From contig NZ_JAHBGE010000063.1 in assembly GCF_018390635.1 (NCBI RefSeq), positions 124,001 through 188,000 of the forward strand: a stretch of DNA of 64,000 bases, read 5' to 3'. The notes under the pieces were generated by a model that did no database searches, was not told where the DNA came from, and saw only the letters and a list, made by a program, of their open reading frames with translations. A program made the position numbers and the translations under genes. Below are positions 8,418 through 16,880 of this stretch, piece by piece; position 1 is the stretch's first letter; each line of letters starts with the position of its first letter. Origin of the DNA: Ancylobacter lacus (GTDB taxonomy: Bacteria > Pseudomonadota > Alphaproteobacteria > Rhizobiales > Xanthobacteraceae).

Positions 8418-9446
8418 TCAGAACGGCGCCCGTCCGGGCGCCAGCGGGGCGCCGTCGTCGAACGGCGCGAGATAGGCGACGAGGTCGTCGCGGAACGGCA
8501 CCGCCTTCGCCCGGGCGACGGCCGGATCGAGGTCGCGCAGCACGCGGTGAAGACGCGCCGCCCATTTCGGCACCGTCGCGATTTCGGACAGGCGCGCCAT
8601 GTACACGCGGATGGCGAACAGGATCACATGGCTGCGCCGCAGCCGGTAAAGCTGCTGCACCTCAACGCGCAGAAGCAGATTCCGGCCAAGGTCCGCCGGC
8701 GGCGCTCCCTCATAGAGCCCGGCCCATTCCGCGGCGGTCTCCAGCCCGTTATCGAGGCGCGGGGTGACGCAGATGACCCAGTTGGGGCGGCGGACCTGCG
8801 TCTCCGGCTGCATCCGCAGCGCGAAGGCGAGGCCGCGCTCGATGGCCGCCTGTTCGCGCTCGCCCGTCACCTCGCCATGAATCTCGCGCCAGCTCATGCC
8901 GAGATCGAAGGGCAGGGACCAGCCCTGCGCCGCCGTGAGCATTCCGCCGTCGAGATAGAGCATGTCGCCGCGCTGGGCGAGCAGCACCATGTCGCCCTGG
9001 GTCTGTCGGGCGATGTACTCGAAGGGCGGGCAGGGCAGGCTGTCGGGGTCGCCGAACCGGAAGCTCTGGTCGATGCCGAGCGCCGCGTTGCGCCAGCGCC
9101 AGCGGCGTCCGTCGCGGTCAAGCCTGAACAACTGGGGAAAGTCGCGGGCGAGGCTGCTCATCACCAGCTCGACCACGTCCCATTGGGCGAGGTCGAGATG
9201 CGGCAGCAGCGTGCAGCGTTGCGGGTCGCGCGCCAGCACGAAGGCCTTCTCTTCTATCTCGGCGCGGTAATGCGCGTCGACGTCGAACAGCGCCCGCAGC
9301 GCCGCGCACGGTCCCGTGCGGTCGTTCTGTTCGAGGTTGGCCGCCGTTTCGTAGCGGTCGGCAGCGAAGGGAAAGGGAAAGCGCAGCAACGTCTCCCGCG
9401 CATTGCAGAAGGTCAGCGCGTTGCGGAAGGTCTGCGGTTCGGTCAT
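8418..9446 (-). CDS. DUF3445 heme-dependent oxidative N-demethylase subunit
   Basis: DUF3445 protein, the catalytic-type subunit of heme-dependent oxidative N-demethylases such as dimethylamine monooxygenase. These enzymes remove N-methyl groups as formaldehyde using O2 and electrons from a partner reductase. Length is 342 residues. Typical parts seen: N-terminal FPFPFAADRYETAANLEQ, DDLVAYLAPF near the end, the central GDMVLLAQRGDMLYLDGGMLTAAQGW-type segment with WSLPFDLGMSWREIHGEV, and LRVEVQQLYRLRRSHVILFAIRVYM. It starts 15 bases after the reductase gene. The remaining subunits are the two genes upstream. Substrate is not dimethylamine by necessity; the sugar-type transporter in the operon argues for a larger N-methyl compound. 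Confidence 0.87.
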   Translation of the reverse strand: MTEPQTFRNALTFCNARETLLRFPFPFAADRYETAANLEQNDRTGPCAALRALFDVDAHYRAEIEEKAFVLARDPQRCTLLPHLDLAQWDVVELVMSSLARDFPQLFRLDRDGRRWRWRNAALGIDQSFRFGDPDSLPCPPFEYIARQTQGDMVLLAQRGDMLYLDGGMLTAAQGWSLPFDLGMSWREIHGEVTGEREQAAIERGLAFALRMQPETQVRRPNWVICVTPRLDNGLETAAEWAGLYEGAPPADLGRNLLLRVEVQQLYRLRRSHVILFAIRVYMARLSEIATVPKWAARLHRVLRDLDPAVARAKAVPFRDDLVAYLAPFDDGAPLAPGRAPF

Positions 9447-9461
9447 GACCCCGTTCTCCCC

Positions 9462-10406
9462 CTAGAGGTCCAGCGTCAGCGCATCGTCGCGGGCGCGCGA
9501 CACGCAGGCGAGCATCACCTTGCCGCCGGCGCGCTCTTCGGCGTCCAGCACCCGGTCGCGGTGCTCGGGCCGGCCGGCGAGCACGCCGACGCGGCAGGCG
9601 CCGCATACGCCGCCCCGGCACAGATACGCGACGCTCACCCCGGCGCTCTCCAGGGCCTCCAGCAGCGACTGGCCGGCGCAGACGGAAAGCCGCCCGCCGG
9701 AGCGCGCCAGCCGCACCTCGAAAGCCTGTCCCTCGGCGGCCGTGAAGCGCTCCACATGGACCCGTGCCGGCACCCAGCCCGCCTTGGCCGCCTCCCCGCA
9801 CACCGTCTCCAGAAAGGCGGCGGGACCGCAGGCGGACAGATGGGTGTCGAGCGGCTGATCGAGCCAGTCCGGCCAGCACAGCGCGGCGCGGCCGTCGAGA
9901 AGGGTGATGCGGGCGGGATCGAACGGCGCGGTGAGCCGCGCGAAGGCGGCGCGCTCCTCCGGCCGGACGATCTGCACCAGATGCCAGTCGACCTGCGGGG
10001 GGAACGCCCGAGCGTAGGCGAGGAAGGGGGTGAGGCCGATGCCGGCCGACAGGAGGAGATGGCGCCGCGCGCCCGCCGCCGGCGCGAAGAAATTGCGCGG
10101 CGGGCTGACGCTGAGCCGGGCGCCGACCGCCAGCCCGTGCAGCCGATGCGACACACCGTCGGGCCGCTCGGACCGCCGCACGACGATCTCGTAGCCCGCC
10201 ATGGTCTCGGGATCGCCGATCAGCGAATAGGCGGCGGCGCGGCCGGTGCCCGGCACACGCACGAGGAGATGGGAGCCGGGCGAGGCCGCCATCGGCGCCC
10301 GGTCGCACGGCAGCAGCCGCAGCCGGCGCAGCCGGGGCGACAGGTCCTCGATCTCCGCGACGCGGACCTCCCGCTCCGCCGCTCCGAGGCGGTTCCCGGT
10401 CAGCAT
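9462..10406 (-). CDS. Flavin/2Fe-2S oxidoreductase (phthalate dioxygenase reductase type)
   Basis: PDR/VanB-type reductase passing electrons from NAD(P)H through flavin and a plant-type 2Fe-2S cluster to an oxygenase, here probably the DUF3445 subunit. Length is 314 residues. Domains in order: flavin-binding barrel with RAAAYSLIGDP (about residues 80-90), nucleotide-binding domain with LLSAGIGLTPFLAYARAF, and a C-terminal ferredoxin domain with the cluster motif CRGGVCGACRVGV plus a final cysteine in VMLACVSRA. The ATG at 10406 overlaps the end of the zinc-ribbon gene by 7 bases, showing coupled translation. All four cluster cysteines are present, so it should be redox active. Confidence 0.92.
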   Translation of the reverse strand: MLTGNRLGAAEREVRVAEIEDLSPRLRRLRLLPCDRAPMAASPGSHLLVRVPGTGRAAAYSLIGDPETMAGYEIVVRRSERPDGVSHRLHGLAVGARLSVSPPRNFFAPAAGARRHLLLSAGIGLTPFLAYARAFPPQVDWHLVQIVRPEERAAFARLTAPFDPARITLLDGRAALCWPDWLDQPLDTHLSACGPAAFLETVCGEAAKAGWVPARVHVERFTAAEGQAFEVRLARSGGRLSVCAGQSLLEALESAGVSVAYLCRGGVCGACRVGVLAGRPEHRDRVLDAEERAGGKVMLACVSRARDDALTLDL

Positions 10407-10855
10407 GGCACGCCGAGGCACGCGCCGAGCCGGGGGGAAAGCTGGCGGCGCACCGCGAGCCGCGCGCCGCAGGCACAGTTGATGTGGGCGGCATCGGCCG
10501 GCACGAGCGCGGTGCTGCGGCACGCGGCGCAGACGACGCGGCGCAGCCGTCCCTCCACCGGATGCTGCCGGATTTCATCGGCAAGCATGCCCGCCGCCAG
10601 GGCCGCCGCGGTGAGCTGGGCGAGAAAGGCGTGCCCGCCGCTCAGATAAAGCCGCTCGCCGATCCGGGCCACCGCCAGCCGGCGGGTCAGCGCGGTGGCG
10701 AGATCGTCGAGGCTGGCATGGGTCTCGCCCAGCCGCCAGGTGCACACGTCCGCGACACCGGCGGCGCCGGGAGTCGCGACGTGTTCGTCGAGGATCACCA
10801 GATGGCGGCGGCCATCGGGGTCGAGGCCCGGCGCAGCGGTGTCCGCTCGATCCAT
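10400..10855 (-). CDS. Dimethylamine monooxygenase small-subunit-like zinc-ribbon protein
   Basis: Small protein of 151 residues matching in position and layout the accessory subunit of dimethylamine-monooxygenase-type N-demethylases (DmmA-family in current annotation). Seen: a middle region LYLSGGHAFLAQLTAAALAAGMLADEI, and a C-terminal metal-binding ribbon with VVCAACRSTALVP followed by INCACGARL, i.e. a CxxC and a CxC pair. This could hold zinc or an iron centre. It is cotranslated with the reductase (7-base overlap) and follows the SDR gene by 28 bases. Identification rests on gene order and the cysteine ribbon more than on whole-length similarity. Confidence 0.7.
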   Translation of the reverse strand: MDRADTAAPGLDPDGRRHLVILDEHVATPGAAGVADVCTWRLGETHASLDDLATALTRRLAVARIGERLYLSGGHAFLAQLTAAALAAGMLADEIRQHPVEGRLRRVVCAACRSTALVPADAAHINCACGARLAVRRQLSPRLGACLGVPC

Positions 10856-10883
10856 GCGCGTGTTCCCGCCCCGGCCTGCCGTC

Positions 10884-11642
10884 CTAGGACTTGCCTTCCG
10901 GCAGGGTCTGCCCGCCGTCGATCAGGATGGAGGTGCCGGTGACGAAGCCGGCCTCCGCCGAAGCGAGATAGGCGACCGCTCCGGCCACGTCGTCCGGCGT
11001 GCCGATCCGGCCGATCGGAATGGATCGGGTCATGGCGTCGATGAAATCGGCGCTGCGACCGGCGGTCAGCCCCTCGGTCATGATGTTGCCCGGCTCGACG
11101 GCGTTGACCGTGATGCCGAAGCCGGCGAATTCCAGCGCCGCGGTCTTGATGAAGCCGTTGATGCCGGCCTTGCTGGCGGAATAGGCGGCGGTGCCGCTGG
11201 CGGTGACGCGCGGGCCGGTGATGGACGAGGTGAAGACCATGCGCCCGTAGCGCTGGGCCTGCATGGCGGGCAGCACGGCGCGGCAGGCATAGAAGCTGCC
11301 GGTGAGGTTTACGGCGAGGACACGCTGCCACTGCGCCGGCGAGGTTTCGGCGATCAGGCTTTCGGGATAGATGCCGGCATTCTGCACGAGAATGTCGATG
11401 CGTCCGAAGCGCGCCAGGGTGAAGGCCGCCAGGGCTTCCAGCGCCTCGGCGTCGGCGACGTCCACGCCCATGGACGTTGCCTCGCCCGGCAAGGCATCGG
11501 CCACCTCAGCGGCGCCCTGCGCGTTGAGGTCGGCGACGACGACGCTCGCCCCCTCGGTCGCCAGCCGGTGTGCAATGGCTCGTCCAATTCCCTGTGCCGC
11601 CCCGATCACGATCGCGGTGCGGCCGGCCATGCGCGCATGCAT
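10884..11642 (-). CDS. SDR family oxidoreductase
   Basis: Classical short-chain dehydrogenase/reductase, NAD(P)-dependent, acting on alcohol or sugar hydroxyls. Length is 252 residues from ATG 11642, chosen because GGGAG lies 6 bases upstream; another ATG at 11660 adds six residues. Seen: cofactor motif GAAQGIGRA, DVADAEAL, QNAG, catalytic Ser in FTSSITG and the YSASK pair (Y and K), and a C-terminal GTSILIDGGQTLP typical of glucose/fucose-dehydrogenase-like SDRs. It follows the sugar-binding protein gene after a 61-base gap holding a hairpin, and precedes the N-demethylase genes. I infer oxidation of a hydroxyl or hemiacetal of the imported compound. Confidence 0.92.
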   Translation of the reverse strand: MHARMAGRTAIVIGAAQGIGRAIAHRLATEGASVVVADLNAQGAAEVADALPGEATSMGVDVADAEALEALAAFTLARFGRIDILVQNAGIYPESLIAETSPAQWQRVLAVNLTGSFYACRAVLPAMQAQRYGRMVFTSSITGPRVTASGTAAYSASKAGINGFIKTAALEFAGFGITVNAVEPGNIMTEGLTAGRSADFIDAMTRSIPIGRIGTPDDVAGAVAYLASAEAGFVTGTSILIDGGQTLPEGKS

Positions 11643-11671
11643 GCCTTGCTCCCTGTTCATGCCCGTCGGGA

Positions 11672-11694
11672 GCCGGCGGCGCGGTGCCGCCGGC
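11672..11694 (-). promoter_or_regulatory. Intra-operon hairpin after binding-protein gene
   Basis: Perfect 9-bp stem (GCCGGCGGC / GCCGCCGGC) with a 5-base loop in the 61-base gap between the binding-protein stop (11704) and the SDR start. GC-rich hairpins after binding-protein genes commonly stabilise the upstream mRNA or partly terminate, giving excess binding protein over downstream enzymes. There is no T-run, so full termination is unlikely. Confidence 0.55.
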
Positions 11695-11703
11695 CCGTCG
11701 TTC

Positions 11704-12663
11704 TTACTTGCAGGACGTCTTGTAGAAGGCGGCCTTGATGCTCGGCTCGTTCATGTTGGCGCGGGTCACGACCACCGACGGCAGGAAGTGGTCGTGCTGC
11801 ACATCCGCCTTCTTCACCTCGCCGCGCAGGATGGCGGCGAGGTTCTTCACGGCGTCGTAGCCCATCTGGTAGGGCTCCTGGACGATGAGCGCGTCATAGA
11901 CGCCGTCGCGCAGGTCGCGGATCTGCTGGGGGTCGGCGTCGAAGGACACCAGCTTGATCTTGCCGCGCAGGCCGGCTTCCAGAATGGCGGCGGAGGCGCC
12001 TTCGGCCGCGGCCGAATGGGTGACATACACCCCCTTGATGTCGGGATTGGCCTGGATGGCCGCCGCCACCTGCTGCGCCGCCTTGGTGGACGAGGTCTCG
12101 GGGTAGAGCACCGGCAGGATCTTCGCCTTGGGATTGGCCTTGCTGAAGCTGTCGATGAACCCCTTCACCCGGGCGTCGATGTCGGGAAGGCCCGGCCGCA
12201 TGCCGACCACCACGAAGGTGCCTTCGCCGCCCGCGACCTCGCCCATCGCCTTGCCGGCGGCCTCGCCGCCGAGATAGTGGTTGGACTGGATGCTCTGGGT
12301 CTCCACCGGCTTGTCGAGCGGGGCATCGACGGTGATGACCGGCGTGCCCGCCTTCTCCAGCGCCTCGACCTGCGAGACCAGCGCGCCGCTGTCGGTGGGA
12401 GAGAGGATCACGCCCTCGGGCTTGAGCTGCAGGGCCGCGTCGATGAAGGGCTGCTGCTTGGCGATGTCCCAGTCCGGCGGGCCGTCCCAGGTCAGCTTCA
12501 CGTCGAACTCGCCCGCGGCCTTCTCCGCCCCGCACTGCATGGAGGTGTAGAAGGGGATACCCACCTGTCCCGGCAGCGCCGCGATGGTGACCGTCTTGGC
12601 GGATGCCGGCACCGCCGCCAGCAGCACGATGGCTGCAACACCTGACTTCAACGCGCTCTTCAT
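11704..12663 (-). CDS. Sugar-type ABC transporter substrate-binding protein
   Basis: Periplasmic binding protein of the ribose/galactose class (Peripla_BP_4, RbsB-like). Length is 319 residues from ATG 12663 with AGGAG upstream. Signal peptide MKSALKSGVAAIVLLAAVPASA. Mature hallmarks: VTIAALPGQVGIPFYTSMQCGAEKAA, LKPEGVILSPTDSGAL, VITVDAPLD, FVVVGMRPGLPDIDARVKGFID, and KLVSFDADPQQIRDLRDG, the usual hinge-spanning blocks. It belongs with the permease and single-NBD ATPase just upstream. This class binds sugars, polyols or related ring compounds, so the ligand is probably polyhydroxylated; the downstream N-demethylase suggests it also carries an N-methyl group (inference). Confidence 0.93.
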   Translation of the reverse strand: MKSALKSGVAAIVLLAAVPASAKTVTIAALPGQVGIPFYTSMQCGAEKAAGEFDVKLTWDGPPDWDIAKQQPFIDAALQLKPEGVILSPTDSGALVSQVEALEKAGTPVITVDAPLDKPVETQSIQSNHYLGGEAAGKAMGEVAGGEGTFVVVGMRPGLPDIDARVKGFIDSFSKANPKAKILPVLYPETSSTKAAQQVAAAIQANPDIKGVYVTHSAAAEGASAAILEAGLRGKIKLVSFDADPQQIRDLRDGVYDALIVQEPYQMGYDAVKNLAAILRGEVKKADVQHDHFLPSVVVTRANMNEPSIKAAFYKTSCK

Positions 12664-12726
12664 CAGCTGTTCTCCTGTGAGGAATCTGGAAGGTTGCTGT
12701 TCTTGTTTGGACGGCACGCGAACGGC

Positions 12727-13824
12727 TCAGCGGCTCATGCGCTGGCGGTTCTTCTGGTCGATGGCCACCGCGACGATGACGATGATTCCGACCACGATCA
12801 GCTGGTAGAAGGCGTCCACCCGCATGATGACGAGACCGGTGGCCAGCACGACCGGGATCAGCGCCCCGATCACGGTGCCGCTCATCGAGGCGACGCCGCC
12901 GAAGAGGCTGGTCCCGCCGATCACCGAAGCGGCGATGGCCTGCAGCGCATCGGTCTGGTGACCGGAGATGTTGGTGGTGGCGAAGCGCGAGATGTCGAGC
13001 ATCGCCGCCGCCGCCGACAGGCAGCCCATCAGCACGAAGAGCGACAGCACGTGGCGGTCCACCGGGATGCCCGCCCGCCGCGCCGCTTCCGGCGAGGAGC
13101 CGATGGCCAGGGTGTGGGCGCCGAAGCGGGTCTTGGCGAGCACGAACCACAGCACCGCCAGCACGCCGGCCACGATCACCACCGGCATCGGCACCCCGCC
13201 GAGCACCCGGCGCACGGCAAAGCCGGTCTGCAGCGCGCGGGGTATGTCGGGAACATTGGCGCCATGGGTGATGACCAGTGCCATGCCGAGGCCGATCGCG
13301 GTCGTGGCGAGGGTGACGAGGAAGGAGGACAGCCTGAAGCGCGTCACCAGCACCCCGTTCACCGCCCCGAACAGCGCTCCCGACAGAAAGGCGACCGCCG
13401 TGCCCGCGGCAATGGCCAGGGCGAGGTTGGGGTAGTCGCCCATCGCGACCTCGTCCGGCGTTCCGGCGAGGGCGGTGATGGTCTTGCCGGCCAGCACCGA
13501 GGCCAGCACGACGTTGGAGCCGACCGACAGGTCCATCTGCCGGGCGCCGAGCAGGAAGGTCATGCCCGCGGCGAGAAGGGCAAGCTGCGCGGTGTTGAGC
13601 GCGATGGTGAAGAGGTTGTTCACGCTCAGGAACACGAAGTTCGGCGAGATCAGCGTGAAGCCGGCCACCAGCCCGATGAGGATGACGAACATCCAGAAGG
13701 CGGTGGCTTCCAGGACGCCCAGTCGGTGGCCGTGGGAGCCGGCCGGGAGGGAGGCGTCGCTCATCGTCGGGGTCTCCGCTGTCGGGGTTGCCGGTTCGGG
13801 GGAGGCGGGCGGGTTCGGGCTCAT
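12727..13824 (-). CDS. Sugar-type ABC transporter permease
   Basis: RbsC/BPD_transp_2-type inner-membrane permease, 365 residues. The ATG at 13824 overlaps the ATPase stop (ATGA), so this start is well supported over the longer open frame to 14085. After a Pro-rich cytoplasmic N-terminus come about eight to ten hydrophobic helices (FWMFVILIGLVAGFTLI, LAALLAAGMTFLL-like, VVIVAGVLAVLWFVLA and others). Family marks are ARQMDLSVGSNV, GAVNGVLVTRFRLSSFLVTLATTAIGLG, GIPVDRH and VIGGTSLFGGVASMSGTVIGALI. It sits between its ATPase and its binding protein. A homodimer would form the channel. Confidence 0.93.
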   Translation of the reverse strand: MSPNPPASPEPATPTAETPTMSDASLPAGSHGHRLGVLEATAFWMFVILIGLVAGFTLISPNFVFLSVNNLFTIALNTAQLALLAAGMTFLLGARQMDLSVGSNVVLASVLAGKTITALAGTPDEVAMGDYPNLALAIAAGTAVAFLSGALFGAVNGVLVTRFRLSSFLVTLATTAIGLGMALVITHGANVPDIPRALQTGFAVRRVLGGVPMPVVIVAGVLAVLWFVLAKTRFGAHTLAIGSSPEAARRAGIPVDRHVLSLFVLMGCLSAAAAMLDISRFATTNISGHQTDALQAIAASVIGGTSLFGGVASMSGTVIGALIPVVLATGLVIMRVDAFYQLIVVGIIVIVAVAIDQKNRQRMSR

Positions 13825-14603
13825 GCCGCCTCCCGGGCGCCGAGCATGATGTCGACGATGTCGCGCACGCTGACCTGCGCCGGCAGCACATTCGCCACCG
13901 CCCGGCCCTGCCGCATGACGATGATGCGGTCGGCGAGCTCCAGAACCTGCGGCAGGTCGTGGGAGATCAGCAGCACGGCGAGGCTGCGGGCGGCCGATTT
14001 GCGGATGGCCTCGTAGACCATGTCGCGCTGGCGGGCGCCGAGCGCGGCGGTCGGTTCGTCGAGCAGGATGGCATGGCGGGCCCATTTCAGCGCCCGGGCG
14101 ATGGCCACGCCCTGCCGCTGGCCGCCGGACAGCGACTGGGTCGCCGCGCGATAGGACTTGATGCGCACGCCGAGCTCGACCAGCACGGCGTGGGACTCGT
14201 CCAGCATCCGGCGGCGGTCGATCATGCCGAGCCTGCCGCGCAGCCCCGGCTGCAGCAGTTCGCGACCGAGAAAGATGTTGGCGGGAATGCTGAGGTCCGG
14301 CCCGAGGGCGAGGTCCTGATAGACCGTCTCGATGCCGTAGCGCTGGGCGTCCTGGGTGGAGCGGAACGCGACGGCGCGCCCGCCGATCCGCAGTTCGCCG
14401 GCATCGGGAATATTCTCCCCGCTCAGCGTCTTCATGAAGGTCGACTTGCCGGCGCCGTTGTCGCCGACCACCGCCGTCACCTCGCCACGGCGGAGCGCGA
14501 TGGAGACACCACGCAGCACATTGAGCGAGCCGAAATTCTTGACGATATCGACCGCTTCGATCGCGTAGCCGCCCTGCGTCGGGTCGGCCGCCTGTCCGCT
14601 CAT
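13821..14603 (-). CDS. Sugar-type ABC transporter ATPase, single NBD
   Basis: ATP-binding subunit of a sugar ABC importer. Length is 260 residues, half the size of RbsA-type tandem ATPases, as in FrcA-like systems where two copies dimerise. Seen: Walker A GDNGAGKST, Q-loop VYQDLAL, signature LSGGQRQGVAIARAL, Walker B AILLDEPTAAL and the switch His in LLISHD. It is the first gene of the minus-strand operon 14603-7207. The putative LacI operator at 14646-14663 lies 43 bases upstream of its start codon, where repression would block the whole operon. Confidence 0.94.
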   Translation of the reverse strand: MSGQAADPTQGGYAIEAVDIVKNFGSLNVLRGVSIALRRGEVTAVVGDNGAGKSTFMKTLSGENIPDAGELRIGGRAVAFRSTQDAQRYGIETVYQDLALGPDLSIPANIFLGRELLQPGLRGRLGMIDRRRMLDESHAVLVELGVRIKSYRAATQSLSGGQRQGVAIARALKWARHAILLDEPTAALGARQRDMVYEAIRKSAARSLAVLLISHDLPQVLELADRIIVMRQGRAVANVLPAQVSVRDIVDIMLGAREAA

Positions 14604-14645
14604 GGAACCCCCTGGACCTCTCGGGTTGTCAGCGCGGCGCTGAGA

Positions 14646-14663
14646 TACGTAATCGATTGCTTA
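14646..14663. promoter_or_regulatory. Putative LacI operator before transporter operon
   Basis: TACGTAATCGATTGCTTA, an imperfect 18-bp palindrome centred on CG between 14654 and 14655. It shares TAATCGATT with sites at 14891-14908 and 17386-17403 and 8 of 9 left-half bases with the perfect 17386 copy. LacI-family proteins bind palindromes with a central CG. It lies 43 bases before the ATPase start. Confidence 0.75.
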
Positions 14664-14890
14664 TTGCCATTCGCGGCGCAAGCCCGAATTTGCCGCCGGA
14701 GGTCTTCAGGCCGCGGAATTCTTCAAAATCCGATATGTTTGCTGCGGTTCTGTGCGTGTTGCTTGTCAATTGGACAGCGGCTGATGACGTGCTGTGCAGC
14801 CGCGGGTGCCACATTCCGCGCTGCCCTGTCAGTGCCGGTGTCCTGGCGCAAGCTGTTCTCTCACTTGCGTTTTGTCGCCGTCCTGGTGTT

Positions 14891-14908
14891 TAGTTAATCG
14901 ATTGCAGC
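14891..14908. promoter_or_regulatory. Putative LacI operator before lacI gene
   Basis: TAGTTAATCGATTGCAGC, sharing the central TTAATCGATTGC with the other two sites and centred on CG at 14899/14900. It ends 22 bases before the lacI ATG at 14931, a position suited to autorepression. It and the 14646 site could also be bridged by one tetramer or cooperate across the 245-base spacing. Confidence 0.7.
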
Positions 14909-14930
14909 CCTTGAGGATTCCGCCGCTCCC

Positions 14931-15959
14931 ATGCCACCACGCAGACCGACCATGCAGGATGTGGCGAAGGCCGCCGGCGTCTCCAGCGCGACGGTCTCGC
15001 GGGTCTTCTCCGGCCAGAAGGGGGCCATGTCGAACGAGACGGCCGAGCGGGTGCGCAAGGTCGCCGACGATCTCGGCTATGTCGTGAACACGCTCGCCGC
15101 CAGCCTGCGGGTCCAGCACACCAAGTCCGTCGGCCTCATCCTCGCCGACGTCGCCAATCCGTTTTTCGGCAAGCTGGCGAGCGGGGTCGAGAACACGCTG
15201 AGCGCGGCGGGCTTCGGCGTCATCCTGGGCAACTCCAGCAACCGGATCGAGGAAGAAACCCGGCTGCTGCGGCTGATGATGCAGAAGCAGGTGGACGCCA
15301 TCATCCTCGCCAGCGTCGCCAGCAATGGCGAGCATTTGCGCGATGTGCTCGGCCAGGGCCAGACCATCATCCTCGTCGACAGCGACCTGCCGGGCACCCC
15401 GCTCGATGCCGTGGTGATCGACAACCGCGCCGCCGCCGCGCACGCGGTCGGCCACCTCCTCGATCTCGGCCATCGGCGCATCGCGATCGTCTGCGGCCCG
15501 ATGACCGCTTCCTTCGACCGGGAGCGCCTCGAAGGCTATCGCGCCGCCTTCCGCCAGCGCGGGCTGGAGCCCCCGGAAGATCTCGTGCTCTACGGCGATT
15601 CCACCTATGACGGCGGCAAGGCGGCGGTGGAGGAGATGCTCCTCAGCGAGGCGCGCCCCACCGCGCTGTTCGCCTCGAACAACCTCATGACCATCGGCAC
15701 GCTGGCGGCGCTGCACGAGGTCGGGCTCGCCATTCCCGGCGACATCTCGGTGGTCGGCTTCGACGACCTCGAATGGTACGCGATCTTCAAGCCCCGCATC
15801 ACCGCCGTCGCCCAGCCGGCCTTCGCCATCGGGCGGACCGCGGCCCGCCGCCTGCTCGATCGCCTGAAGCTCGCCACCACTCCGCCGCCGCGCCGCTTCG
15901 TGCTGAACACCGACCTCATCGTGCGCGACAGCACCGCGCCCCTCCATTCCACGCCCTGA
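14931..15959 (+). CDS. LacI-family transcriptional regulator
   Basis: LacI/GalR regulator, 342 residues from ATG 14931. The N-terminal HTH and hinge are clear: TMQDVAKAAGVSSATVSRVFSG (about residues 7-28) and GYVVNTLAASLRVQHT. The rest is a sugar-binding-protein-like effector domain with VGLILADVANPFFG, DAVVIDNRAAAAHAVGHLL, RRIAIVCGP, ALFASNNLMTIGTLAAL and ISVVGFDDLEWY. It is divergent from the sugar-type ABC operon and 34 bases upstream of the amidohydrolase gene, with which it probably shares a transcript. Three TAATCGATT palindromes nearby are its likely targets, and the imported compound or an early metabolite its likely inducer. Confidence 0.94.
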   Translation: MPPRRPTMQDVAKAAGVSSATVSRVFSGQKGAMSNETAERVRKVADDLGYVVNTLAASLRVQHTKSVGLILADVANPFFGKLASGVENTLSAAGFGVILGNSSNRIEEETRLLRLMMQKQVDAIILASVASNGEHLRDVLGQGQTIILVDSDLPGTPLDAVVIDNRAAAAHAVGHLLDLGHRRIAIVCGPMTASFDRERLEGYRAAFRQRGLEPPEDLVLYGDSTYDGGKAAVEEMLLSEARPTALFASNNLMTIGTLAALHEVGLAIPGDISVVGFDDLEWYAIFKPRITAVAQPAFAIGRTAARRLLDRLKLATTPPPRRFVLNTDLIVRDSTAPLHSTP

Positions 15960-15993
15960 TGCCGGCCGATGCCGGATCACCCGAGAGCTTCCC

Positions 15994-16851
15994 ATGCCCG
16001 ACTTCCCCGTCATTGACGCGCATGTGCATTTCATCGCCCCCGGGCGGCTGTCCTACCCGTGGCTGGCCACCGTTCCGGCGATCGACGCCCCCCACGGCCC
16101 GACGCAGTACCGTGCCGCCACCGGCAGGACGGTGGTCGACAGGCTGCTCTTCGTCGAGGTCGATGCCCGGCCGGAGGATCGCTTCGCCGAGATGGCCTAT
16201 GTCGCCGAACTCCGGGCCGAAGAGCCGCGCCTTGCCGGCGTCGTCGCTTCCGCGCTGCTGGAGCGCGGCGCGGCGGCTGCCGAGGAGATCGAGCGGCTGC
16301 GGGCGCTTGGGCGGCTCAAGGGCATCCGCCGGCAGATCCAGAACCGCAGCGAACCCGGCTGGTGCCTCGCCGCGCCGTTTCTGGAGGGCGTGCGGATGCT
16401 GGCCCGCTACGACCTGCCCTTCGACATCTGCATCAAGCATCATCAATTGGCGGAGGCCACCGAACTGGTGCGGCGCTGCCCGGAGGTGACCTTCGTGCTG
16501 GATCACATCGCCAAGCCGCCCATCGCGGCCGGCGGGCTCGAGCCGTGGGCCACCGGGCTGCGGGCCATGGCCGCGCTGCCGAATGTGGTGTGCAAGATGA
16601 CCGGGGTGACCACCGAGGCGGATCACGCCTCCTGGCGGCACGAGGACGTCCGCCCCTATATCGACCACGCCTTCACATGCTTCGGCACCGAGCGCATGCT
16701 GTTCTGCAGCGACTGGCCGGTCATCAACCTGTCGGACAGTTTCGAGGGGTGGGTCGCGACGCTCGACCGCGTGCTGGAGGGCGTCAGCGCCGAGGCCCGC
16801 CGCGCCTTCTACCGCGACAACGCCATTCGCACCTATCGTCTTGAGGTTTGA
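15994..16851 (+). CDS. Amidohydrolase family 2 protein (lactonase type)
   Basis: Metal-dependent hydrolase of the amidohydrolase-related/TIM-barrel family (COG3618-like), whose members open sugar lactones (fucono-, rhamnono-lactone) or 2-pyrone-4,6-dicarboxylate. Length is 285 residues. Metal-site and family motifs: VIDAHVHF (HxH at residues 9-11), FDICIKHHQL, VLDHIAKPPI and LFCSDWPVINL (Asp of the barrel end). It follows lacI by 34 bases. Beside an SDR and an FAH hydrolase it fits an oxidative route: sugar-like compound to lactone to acid. Which lactone is not shown by sequence. Confidence 0.88.
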   Translation: MPDFPVIDAHVHFIAPGRLSYPWLATVPAIDAPHGPTQYRAATGRTVVDRLLFVEVDARPEDRFAEMAYVAELRAEEPRLAGVVASALLERGAAAAEEIERLRALGRLKGIRRQIQNRSEPGWCLAAPFLEGVRMLARYDLPFDICIKHHQLAEATELVRRCPEVTFVLDHIAKPPIAAGGLEPWATGLRAMAALPNVVCKMTGVTTEADHASWRHEDVRPYIDHAFTCFGTERMLFCSDWPVINLSDSFEGWVATLDRVLEGVSAEARRAFYRDNAIRTYRLEV

Positions 16852-16880
16852 AGCGGGGACGTCGCACCCGAACGGGCGGC

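Noticed and set aside
12727-14085. Long start for the sugar-type permease
   Set aside because: The extension overlaps the ATPase gene out of frame and is Arg/His-rich; the ATGA overlap at 13824 is the natural start.
14764-14776. TGTC-AATTG-GACA inverted repeat between the divergent LacI-regulon promoters
   Set aside because: Only 4-bp arms, not repeated at the other LacI sites; could occur by chance.
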